64,000 nt of DNA from JBCAXA01 sp038534295 (GTDB taxonomy: Bacteria; Pseudomonadota; Gammaproteobacteria; Steroidobacterales; Woeseiaceae), in assembly GCA_038534295.1 (NCBI GenBank), contig JBCAXA010000001.1, positions 1,240,001 to 1,304,000 on the forward strand. Direction: 5' to 3'. Numbering within the stretch: the first letter of the stretch is position 1; every line of letters starts with the position of its first letter. The position numbers and the translations under genes were made by a program. The notes below the pieces were generated by a model. That model saw only the letters and a program-made list of their open reading frames with translations. It made no database searches and was not told where the DNA came from. Positions 24,953-32,054 of the stretch are shown here, piece after piece.

Positions 24953-26544
24953 TCAGCGCCCCGATAGCGAAAGTAGTCGAAGTCGGCGTGCCGTCCGGTG
25001 CCGGCCACGTCGCTGCACATCATTGCGATGAAATTACCGGTGAAATGCGTGTGCTCGCCGAGCCCGGCTTCGTCGGACAGCGCGGTCATGTCGAGCGGCG
25101 GACCGACGTCCTGCCAGCCGTCGTCATCGTAGGCCCAAGCAAACTGCAGCTCGGCATCGTCGATGGTTGCCCGCATGCGGATCGCGCGGTCGGGCGCAAC
25201 AGGTACCGACGCCTCTGCCAATGGGTAGCTCACGGCCAAACTCGGATCGGCCGCACAGCTCATGATCGCCAGGTGTTTTCCGCGCTCATCGTCCCGCGAA
25301 ACGTAAAGGTAATGAAATTTGCTGGCGTTGTAGTAGCAAGCGAGGCCGGCCAGCTGCTGAAAATGCTCGGGCTCGAACTCGACGCGCGTTTCGGCGAGGG
25401 CTCGGTGGTGTTGCTGGCGTCGCGCCACTAAGCCTTGCGTAAACCAGCTGCCGGGCGATTCGCGCCCGTACAGGCGTAAGAACCCGGGCCGAGCGGTGAG
25501 ACTTGCGATGGCCGCAAAGTCCGGCGTTCGGAGCCACTGAAACACCGGATTCAGCGTCGGTGAATCGAAATCGTCGTGTTCCGGTGGCCGCGCAGACGGC
25601 GATGACGATAGCTTAGGAACGTCGGTACGCAGACGCGGCCGCGGGTCGCCGTCAACCGTGCGAATCCAACCGTCGTCGGTGAAGACCATCCGCTGAATCG
25701 CCGCCTCACGCCCGAGGACGCTGATGCGCTGCCCGGCCGACCGGCGGCTGCACAAATGCACCATGTAAAGCTCGCCCTTCGGCGTTTGTACCAGATCACC
25801 ATGACCGGCGCGCTGCAGCGGCCAATCCGGATCGTGTCGAGATGTGATCACGGGTCCTGCCGGGTCGACGTCGTAGGGTCCCTCGATTTGGGTCGAACGG
25901 GCGACGGTGACCGCATGACCGTAGCTCGTGCCGCCTTCGGCGGTCACCAGATAGTAGTAGTCGCCGAAGCGATAGAGGTGCGGACCTTCCGTTAAACCGA
26001 TGGAGGACCCTTCGAAAATCAAACGCGCATCGCCCTCGAGGGTCTTTTCGGTCGGATCGTATTGCTGCAGCGCGATTCCGCGAAAGAAACTGCGGTCGGC
26101 ACGATGGTCCCACACCATGTTCGTGAGCCACTTGCGGCCATCGTCGGCATGAAACAGCGACGGATCAAAGCCGCTGGCGTTGAGATAGACAGGGTCGGTC
26201 CACTGCCCGTCGATCGACGCGCAGGTGGTCAGATAGTTCGGCGTGTCTTTGAAGTTGCCGTCGTAGCGGCGCGTGTTGGTGTAGCACAGCCAGAACTGCC
26301 CGTCGGCATGGGTGAGACAAGGCGCCCAAACGCCGCAGGAGTCAGGCACGCCGCGCATATCGAGCAGTTCGGCACGGTCCAGCGGTCGCGCGACGAGGCG
26401 CCAGTGGACGAGATCGGTGGAGTGATAGATCAGGACGCCGGGATACCATTCGAAGGTTGACGTCGCGACGTAGTAGTCATCGCCGACTCGGCAGATCGAT
26501 GGGTCCGGGTGAAATCCCGGCAAAAAGGGGTTGGTAACGTGCAC
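24949..26544 (-). CDS. Glycoside hydrolase family 43 beta-xylosidase / arabinofuranosidase
   Basis: A 531-residue GH43 enzyme. The five-bladed propeller (about 1-310) carries the general base Asp in PGFHPDPSICRVGDDYY, an Asp in GFDPSLFHADDGRKW and the general acid Glu in LTEGPHLYRFGDYYYLV. The C-terminal beta-sandwich (about 330-531, with WLRTPDF and HYLYVSRDDERG) is that of the GH43 beta-xylosidase subfamilies that cap the active site. No signal peptide is seen, so it should act on imported xylo-oligosaccharides. GTG start at 26544; the stop overlaps the convergent lacI-family gene by 4 bp. A perfect operator lies 49 bp upstream. Confidence 0.92.
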   Translation of the reverse strand: MHVTNPFLPGFHPDPSICRVGDDYYVATSTFEWYPGVLIYHSTDLVHWRLVARPLDRAELLDMRGVPDSCGVWAPCLTHADGQFWLCYTNTRRYDGNFKDTPNYLTTCASIDGQWTDPVYLNASGFDPSLFHADDGRKWLTNMVWDHRADRSFFRGIALQQYDPTEKTLEGDARLIFEGSSIGLTEGPHLYRFGDYYYLVTAEGGTSYGHAVTVARSTQIEGPYDVDPAGPVITSRHDPDWPLQRAGHGDLVQTPKGELYMVHLCSRRSAGQRISVLGREAAIQRMVFTDDGWIRTVDGDPRPRLRTDVPKLSSSPSARPPEHDDFDSPTLNPVFQWLRTPDFAAIASLTARPGFLRLYGRESPGSWFTQGLVARRQQHHRALAETRVEFEPEHFQQLAGLACYYNASKFHYLYVSRDDERGKHLAIMSCAADPSLAVSYPLAEASVPVAPDRAIRMRATIDDAELQFAWAYDDDGWQDVGPPLDMTALSDEAGLGEHTHFTGNFIAMMCSDVAGTGRHADFDYFRYRGAD

Positions 26545-26592
26545 CCGCTGAGGCGTCCTTAGCAGAAATGGCGATTCAGTTTGACATCGAAT

Positions 26593-26606
26593 GTAAACGT
26601 TTACAA
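26593..26606. promoter_or_regulatory. XylR-type operator in the GH43 / phytanoyl-dioxygenase divergent promoter
   Basis: A perfect TGTAAACGTTTACA palindrome between the GH43 start (26544, minus) and the start at 26635 (plus); one site could control both genes. Confidence 0.9.
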
Positions 26607-26634
26607 ACTACCGAGAGGCACTGAGGCTTGAGTC

Positions 26635-27345
26635 ATGACCGAACCGTATCGCGACGTCGTCGAGCGTTTTTGGCAGCAAGGGTTTCTCGTCATCGAGGAC
26701 TTCTTTGCGGCGGACATCATGGCGGAAATCGACGCTGCCATCCGCGGCCATTTCGGCGATGACCCGGCGTTCTTTCACACCGATGAGTTTCTGAGCCAGG
26801 CGCAAACCGAGGTTATCCCGTGGTTTCCGCAGAACGAGGGTCCGTCGGTATTTGACCGGCTCGATGGCGACGACGCCTTGCAGGGTCTCACCACCGCTAT
26901 CCTCGGCGAGGGCTGGCGCAGCGATTACTGCATGGTGATGTTCTCCAAACGCGGTACGTCCGGGCAGGCCTGGCATCAGGACTGCCCGCCGGAAAACGCG
27001 AGCGAGTTCAATTTGAACCGTCTCGTCTACACCAGCGATATCTCCGATGAGATCGGCGGTCAGACCGTGGTCGTTCCCGGCTCATTCCGACGCGGAGTTT
27101 TGCCGGTCGGCGACCCAGTTGGCGAGATTGACGGCGCCGTTACGTTACGGCCGCGACGTGGGACCTTGGTGCTGTTGCACGGTCACACGTGGCATCGCGT
27201 GTTGCCGATCAAAGGCGCATTCCGCTACTCGACGAACTATCGTGCCGCACCACGCAATACGTCCGACGGAATTACCGACGTTTGCGTCTATCGCAACATG
27301 CGCTATCGCTTTTCGACATCAAGCGTCATCGAAGAGCGCCGTTAG
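26635..27345 (+). CDS. Phytanoyl-CoA dioxygenase (PhyH)-family Fe(II)/2-oxoglutarate oxygenase
   Basis: A 236-residue PhyH-family protein. It has the early GFLVIEDFFAADIMAEI, the iron-binding HxD in QAWHQDCPPENA (about residue 121) and a distal His in LLHGHTWHRVLP with the 2-oxoglutarate Arg following (AFRYSTNYR), so the facial triad appears complete. Such enzymes hydroxylate diverse small molecules; none is established for sugar use. It shares a palindrome-bearing promoter with GH43 and is thus apparently induced by xylose. It is convergent with the Gfo/Idh gene (4-bp overlap of ends). Substrate unknown; a sugar acid, lipid or methoxylated decoration are options. Confidence 0.85.
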   Translation: MTEPYRDVVERFWQQGFLVIEDFFAADIMAEIDAAIRGHFGDDPAFFHTDEFLSQAQTEVIPWFPQNEGPSVFDRLDGDDALQGLTTAILGEGWRSDYCMVMFSKRGTSGQAWHQDCPPENASEFNLNRLVYTSDISDEIGGQTVVVPGSFRRGVLPVGDPVGEIDGAVTLRPRRGTLVLLHGHTWHRVLPIKGAFRYSTNYRAAPRNTSDGITDVCVYRNMRYRFSTSSVIEERR

Positions 27346-28307
27346 GCTTCGGCCGCGGCTCGAATCGCCGCCATCAACCGTTGAATGTTCAGGCTATCGT
27401 CCAGAGAGACGATCGACGACTCAGTGCGCCCGGCCAGCAAGTCATCGGTGACCGCCTGGGTTTCGTAGTTCAAGCCCAACGACTTGCGGCCATCGTGAAA
27501 TTGATCGACGGGCTTATCGAGGTCGAACAACACGCATTCATGTGTACGCCAAAAATCCGGAATGGCGATGTAGGCATCCTCACCGATGACATACGCCCAG
27601 TTTTGCAGTTTGGCGCGAAACGACGTGCCGATCGTTGCTGTGCAATCGCCGTAGTCGAGTATGGCCGTCAGATCGTCCTCGACGCCGTTGGGCGCGAATT
27701 TCGCCATGACGTTGATGCGCTCGGGATGACGACCGAGCAAGAGCCACAGTAACGCCACCGGATAGACGCCCATCTCGAGCAATGCACCACCGCCCAGCCG
27801 AGCGTCGTAGACGCGCATATCCGGTGAGTACGGCCGCTGCGGGTAGCCGAAGTCGGCTTTGATCTGCACGATGCGGCCAATGCGACCGGCATCAATCCAC
27901 GCCTTGGCACGACGAATCGCCGGCAGGAACCACGTCCACATCGCCTCCATCACATAGGTGCCGCGTTGTCGTGCTGCGTCGATGACCGGTTCGAGCTCTG
28001 CCGGCGTCGTCGTAAAGGGCTTTTCGCAAAGCACGGCTTTGCCGGCGACAACGGCATCGAGGGTGTTGCCGGCGTGCAGCGTGTGCGGGGTTGCGACATA
28101 CACCGCGTCGATGTCGGGCGCTGCCAGCATCGCGGCATAGTCGTCGAATACCGGTATGCCGCCGTGCCGCTCAGCAAAAGCCTGGGCATTCGCGCGCGTT
28201 CGCGACGTTGCGCCAACCAGCTGGGCGTTGTCGACGAAGGCCAAGTCATGCGCGAATTGCTCGGCAATGCGCCCGGTGCTCAAAACGCCCCAGCGGATAC
28301 GGCTCAT
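27342..28307 (-). CDS. Gfo/Idh/MocA oxidoreductase, possible NADP-dependent D-xylose 1-dehydrogenase
   Basis: A 321-residue protein. The Rossmann motif is WGVLSTGRIAEQFAHDL, followed by the family EKP motif in AVLCEKPFTTTPAEL and a C-terminal alpha/beta domain with GGALLEMGVYPVALLWLLLG. This subgroup includes mammalian dihydrodiol dehydrogenase and microbial NADP-dependent D-xylose 1-dehydrogenases, which fits its place in a xylose regulon: it could open an oxidative branch to xylonate. The ATG at 28307 overlaps the transporter stop by 4 bp; an upstream open frame to 28556 runs inside the transporter gene and is rejected. It is the last gene of the GH26-MFS-Gfo/Idh operon. Confidence 0.87.
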   Translation of the reverse strand: MSRIRWGVLSTGRIAEQFAHDLAFVDNAQLVGATSRTRANAQAFAERHGGIPVFDDYAAMLAAPDIDAVYVATPHTLHAGNTLDAVVAGKAVLCEKPFTTTPAELEPVIDAARQRGTYVMEAMWTWFLPAIRRAKAWIDAGRIGRIVQIKADFGYPQRPYSPDMRVYDARLGGGALLEMGVYPVALLWLLLGRHPERINVMAKFAPNGVEDDLTAILDYGDCTATIGTSFRAKLQNWAYVIGEDAYIAIPDFWRTHECVLFDLDKPVDQFHDGRKSLGLNYETQAVTDDLLAGRTESSIVSLDDSLNIQRLMAAIRAAAEA

Positions 28308-29866
28308 CGTGCCATGACCTCTTCCAGCTCTTCGAGGGTCTTGCCTTTGGTTTCCGGCAGCAGCCACTGCACGACCAGCACACCGATGACGCCCAGCCCC
28401 GCGAATATGTAGAACGTTATCGCGTTGCCCATGTTCGCGAGCTGCCACGGGAACAAGAGCTGCACGATAAAACTCGATACGCTGTTGAACACCATGGATA
28501 TCGCGAGCGCAATGCCGCGCACCCGCGCGGGGAATATCTCCGAGAACAACACCCACATAACGGGGCCTAGCGACAGCGCAAACGACGCGACGAAACCGAG
28601 CAGGCCAACGAGCACCAGCGTCGCGTTTAGCGTTATCGCTGCCTGAACCAGCTCGGCCTGGAAGTTGCGCGCGACCTGCGCACCGAGCGCGTCCTCAGCG
28701 GCACGTTTGAATGCCAGGTCGTCCGAGAACTCCGTGTCGACTAGCGCTACCAGCGCGCTGCGGTCGATGGACTCATCCAACTGTTCGATAGCTGTGGCAT
28801 CGAGTTGATACGAGGCCTCCTGAAATCCGTACGCGGTAATGCCCATGCTGATGACAATGCCGGTCAATCCGATGATCAGCAGCGGTTTGCGGCCGAGGCG
28901 ATCGATCAACAGCATCGCGACGATGGTGAACACCACATTGATGATGCCGATCAGCGTGGCCTGCGCAAAAGCGGCGTTCGTGCCAACGCCGCTTTGCTCA
29001 AAGATCGTTGGCGCGTAAAACAAAATCGCGTTGATGCCGGTGACCTGTTGGATCACGCCTATCGTCACACCGACAACCAGTGCCAGGCGGATCCGCGGCC
29101 CAAACACTTCGCCCAGGCGCTTAAGGAACGGTCGACTGGCGTCGACGCCGAGGCGGCGGATGTTCTCGAGGGTCGCGGCAACCCGTTCGGCCGGTCGAAT
29201 ACGCTCGAGCACCTTGCGGGCTGCCGGCTCGCGGTTGTTGAGTGCCAGCCAACGCGGCGTCTCCGGAACAAACCAGAGCGCGAAGAACCACAGCGCCGCG
29301 GGCAGTATTTCGAGTCCAAACATCCAGCGCCACGTAAATCGATCGATTCCGAGTGACGTAACCCACGCGACATCGAGCTGACTGATCTGCAGAACGAAAA
29401 AATTGGCGAAGTAGGCGATCGAAAAACCAATCACAATGTTGAATTGGTTCAGCGAGACCAGAAATCCGCGCCGCTCGTATGGGGCGATTTCGGCGATGTA
29501 CAGCGGCGCGATGCCGAGCGACGCAAACGCCACGCCGCCAATGGCCCGCGCGAACAGCAGCGTTTCATAGTTCGGCGCGAGCGCCGAGCCGATGGCTGAG
29601 ATCGTGTACAGCGCTGCCAGCACCAGCAGCACTTTCTTGCGGCCAATGTAGTCGGCGATCGGTCCCGCACTAATCCCCGAAATAAACCCGCCGAGCGTGG
29701 GCGCGGCGACCAGTAGGCCGAGTTCGAGCTCGTCCAGCGAGAACTCCGGTACGACGAACCCAATCACACCGGATACGACCGACGCATCGAAGCCGAACAA
29801 CAGCCCGCCCAGTGAAACCCACAGCGCAATGTAGAGCGCATTGCGCGGATGGTAGGGGCTAGTCAC
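28304..29866 (-). CDS. Sugar-porter family MFS symporter (XylE-like)
   Basis: About 520 residues and 12 predicted membrane segments. Sugar-porter signatures are present in order: GGLLFGFDASVVSGV in TM1, ADYIGRKK, PLYIAEIAPYERRG, VPETPRWLALN before the central loop, QQVTGINAILFYAPTIF in TM7, DRLGRKPLL and the C-terminal LPETKGKTLEELEE. A loop between TM9 and TM10 is longer than usual (about residues 365-410). GTG at 29866 is chosen because it overlaps the GH26 stop (GTGACTAG) and has GGAAAG upstream. Likely substrate is xylose by context; proton-coupled inner-membrane uptake. Confidence 0.92.
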   Translation of the reverse strand: MTSPYHPRNALYIALWVSLGGLLFGFDASVVSGVIGFVVPEFSLDELELGLLVAAPTLGGFISGISAGPIADYIGRKKVLLVLAALYTISAIGSALAPNYETLLFARAIGGVAFASLGIAPLYIAEIAPYERRGFLVSLNQFNIVIGFSIAYFANFFVLQISQLDVAWVTSLGIDRFTWRWMFGLEILPAALWFFALWFVPETPRWLALNNREPAARKVLERIRPAERVAATLENIRRLGVDASRPFLKRLGEVFGPRIRLALVVGVTIGVIQQVTGINAILFYAPTIFEQSGVGTNAAFAQATLIGIINVVFTIVAMLLIDRLGRKPLLIIGLTGIVISMGITAYGFQEASYQLDATAIEQLDESIDRSALVALVDTEFSDDLAFKRAAEDALGAQVARNFQAELVQAAITLNATLVLVGLLGFVASFALSLGPVMWVLFSEIFPARVRGIALAISMVFNSVSSFIVQLLFPWQLANMGNAITFYIFAGLGVIGVLVVQWLLPETKGKTLEELEEVMAR

Positions 29867-31010
29867 GTTGTTCTTTCCAGCCCCGCACAGCCTGGTTAAA
29901 CCATCGGCCAATGTCGCGATTTACCTCAACCCGGGTATCGCCCCAGTAGCCGGACGCGTACGGCGGTCCCCACATTGGCTGATCGTCCCAACGGGCATTG
30001 ATATAGGCGAACCCAAGAATGACGTCGTCGTTGGCGGCCATGTAGTCGAACATCGGTTGAAACCAGTTGCGCCAGATCGTTTTGTTGTCGAGCAAGCGGA
30101 CATCACTCCCGGGCTCACCGTCCCAGATCGGCACATGGTGTGCCGTCGTTCGATCGCGAAGATCATAGCCTTGTGGGGCGGCTTCGGCGATCAGCACCGG
30201 TTTTTTGCGCTCGCGCGCCATGTCGACGATCTCATCGGCGAGTTCTCGCGGCGTCAGCACTGCGAACGGCAAGTCGATGCCGGGCTGCTCATCGGGCTCC
30301 ATAAACCACGAGAAGCCAAACCAGTCGACGTAGTCATCGCCGGGGTACCAGTCGCCAATCTGATCGTGGCGACCGTTGTCGAGCACCATGTCGGTCGTCG
30401 ATGCGGCGCCCTGCCATACCGTTTGCACGTTGCTGGTACCGGCAGCACGAAGGCCGTCGACAATGCGGCGAAACGCGGCGACGTATTGCGGCGCATTGCC
30501 GTAACCGGCGTTCCAGTAGCCGTCGAACTCATAGCCGATGCGCAGCAACACGATGGTATCGAGCGCGGCGATGAAATTCGCCAGGTGTGCAATCTCGGCG
30601 TCGTGTTCACCGTTCGCAATGCGCGCGAGCCCGCCCGGGTGTTCGTTTTCGGTGATCGACAGCCCAATAGCGAGGTAGCGAACTGGGTACTCGGTTGCCG
30701 TCAGATACGCATTAACTGGGCCGGCGCCCCACGTCGCCTCGTCGAGATACGGCTGGCCGTGATCGTCGAAGCCGAGGCCGCCGTATTGATCGGGCTCGGA
30801 CAGCACTTCGTAAAAATCGACGTACGCGGTCATCCCGTCTGGCGCGACGCAGCACGCGCTGTCCATGTAGCCACGGATGGCGCCGAGGTCCTGGCCGATA
30901 ATAAACAGCCGCTCAGTAGATTCTTGAGTGCTCGTGTCTTTAGCATTCGGCGGACTAGCGCAAGCAGCCATGCAAAGCACCGCGGCCACGCAGACAGTTC
31001 GCGAATACAT
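29859..31010 (-). CDS. GH26-like glycoside hydrolase lipoprotein (candidate beta-1,3-xylanase or mannanase)
   Basis: A 383-residue protein beginning MYSRTVCVAAVLCMAAC, a probable lipoprotein signal with Cys17. The body resembles GH26, notably the branch that contains endo-beta-1,3-xylanases: LFIIGQDLGAIRGYMD near residue 35, then LLRIGYEFDGYWNAGYGN with the presumed acid/base Glu161, and KKPVLIAEAAPQG with the presumed nucleophile Glu276. ATG at 31010 follows GGGGGAG closely; the upstream frame to 31046 is unnecessary. It heads the operon with the sugar porter and Gfo/Idh dehydrogenase. A perfect XylR-type palindrome 60 bp upstream ties it to xylose induction, which favours a xylan substrate over mannan. 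Confidence 0.75.
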   Translation of the reverse strand: MYSRTVCVAAVLCMAACASPPNAKDTSTQESTERLFIIGQDLGAIRGYMDSACCVAPDGMTAYVDFYEVLSEPDQYGGLGFDDHGQPYLDEATWGAGPVNAYLTATEYPVRYLAIGLSITENEHPGGLARIANGEHDAEIAHLANFIAALDTIVLLRIGYEFDGYWNAGYGNAPQYVAAFRRIVDGLRAAGTSNVQTVWQGAASTTDMVLDNGRHDQIGDWYPGDDYVDWFGFSWFMEPDEQPGIDLPFAVLTPRELADEIVDMARERKKPVLIAEAAPQGYDLRDRTTAHHVPIWDGEPGSDVRLLDNKTIWRNWFQPMFDYMAANDDVILGFAYINARWDDQPMWGPPYASGYWGDTRVEVNRDIGRWFNQAVRGWKEQRD

Positions 31011-31069
31011 GGGCTCCCCCCTCATTCTGGTTGCGCAAGAGTGCAATGAGTGCGCCCTGGCGCTTATAA

Positions 31070-31083
31070 TGTAAACGTTTACA
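31070..31083. promoter_or_regulatory. XylR-type operator upstream of the GH26-MFS-Gfo/Idh operon
   Basis: A perfect TGTAAACGTTTACA palindrome 60 bp upstream of the GH26 gene start and downstream of the SDR stop at 31140. Confidence 0.9.
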
Positions 31084-31139
31084 GGAGGTCAGTGTGTGGG
31101 TCAAATAGATTCATCGTTGACCCGGCGGGCGGCGCGGCG

Positions 31140-31886
31140 TCAGAAAGGCAGGGACTGACCCTGGTTACCAAGAAACGACCCGGAGTCAGCGGGCGTTGCG
31201 CTGTCGATCGCTTGGATGATCCCGCGGACGGCGTCCGCTACCTCAAAAGGCTTTTCCTGCCCAGAGATCTTCAGGAGTTTCTCGCGCATCGGCTTTAGCC
31301 GCTCCGTTAGCACCAGCCCAGGATGAAACGTTAGGACCGTAATCTCATCGCGCTGCAGGGCTTTGGCTGCGTTGACCATCAGCATATTCACCGCGGCTTT
31401 CGATGCCTTGTACCAGAGCAGGCCCGGTGGTCCCGGCGGCATGCCGAACGATCCCGCCCCGGAACTGATCGTGACCATTTTTTTGTAGCTGCTCGACCTT
31501 ACATGCGGCAGGAAGGCCTCGAGCATTTTGATGGGTCCGCGGGCGTTCGTTCGCAGGTATTCATCGAACAATGAGTAGCGCAGCGTGCCAAACATCTCAC
31601 CGGTTTGTGCGGACGGATCGTTGCCGTCGCCCATGCGACCGGCGTTGTTAATGAGCACGTCGATCGCGACCCCTGACAGCTGCTCCGCAAGACGATCGAT
31701 GGCATCGAGATCGTCGACATCGAGTTCTGCAAGAAGGACGTTGTCGAGGTCGGATCCCAACGTCGCCAGCGCGTCGAATCCGCCACCTCGGTGCGTTGCG
31801 TAAACGGTCCAGCCAGCCGCTGCGTATTGCGTGGCAAGCTCTAGTCCAATGCCCTTCGTGGCACCGGTAATCAAGACGGTTGGCAT
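31140..31886 (-). CDS. Short-chain dehydrogenase, C-factor-like
   Basis: A 248-residue classical SDR. The cofactor site is LITGATKGIGLELATQYAAAG at the N terminus, followed by LINNAGRMGDG, the catalytic Ser in MVTISSGAGS and YKASKAAVN with the YxxxK pair. This branch includes C-factor/CsgA-like proteins and carbonyl reductases; the substrate is unknown. It is separated from the GH26 operon by the XylR-type site and from the TonB gene by 168 bp containing a strong hairpin, so it is probably transcribed alone or by read-through from the TonB gene. Confidence 0.85.
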   Translation of the reverse strand: MPTVLITGATKGIGLELATQYAAAGWTVYATHRGGGFDALATLGSDLDNVLLAELDVDDLDAIDRLAEQLSGVAIDVLINNAGRMGDGNDPSAQTGEMFGTLRYSLFDEYLRTNARGPIKMLEAFLPHVRSSSYKKMVTISSGAGSFGMPPGPPGLLWYKASKAAVNMLMVNAAKALQRDEITVLTFHPGLVLTERLKPMREKLLKISGQEKPFEVADAVRGIIQAIDSATPADSGSFLGNQGQSLPF

Positions 31887-31915
31887 GACAATCTCCCGTC
31901 GAGTGGCAGTGAGAC

Positions 31916-31942
31916 CGCCGGACCAGGTGCACTGGTCCGGCG
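31916..31942. repeat. Perfect 11-bp inverted repeat (hairpin) between the second TonB gene and the SDR gene
   Basis: CGCCGGACCAG, a 5-nt loop, then CTGGTCCGGCG. No T-run follows on either strand, so it is not a classical intrinsic terminator. It may act as an RNA-stabilising or attenuating hairpin, or be a protein-binding site. Confidence 0.6.
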
Positions 31943-32054
31943 CTCACCGCTGGCACGTGACTCGACCAAGTCAGCTGGTTGGGGGGTCCATAACGTCAAG
32001 GCCCAGTCCTAACGTTAGCGATACCGACTTGATCGACACAGCACAGATTGAGGT

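Noticed and set aside
27342..28556. 404-codon version of the Gfo/Idh protein
   Set aside because: The first 83 codons lie inside the sugar porter gene and lack homology; the ATG at 28307 begins the Rossmann fold directly.
29868..31049. Plus-strand frame of 393 codons opposite the GH26 gene
   Set aside because: Long only because of GC-skewed codon use; the minus strand has GH26 motifs, a signal peptide and an RBS.
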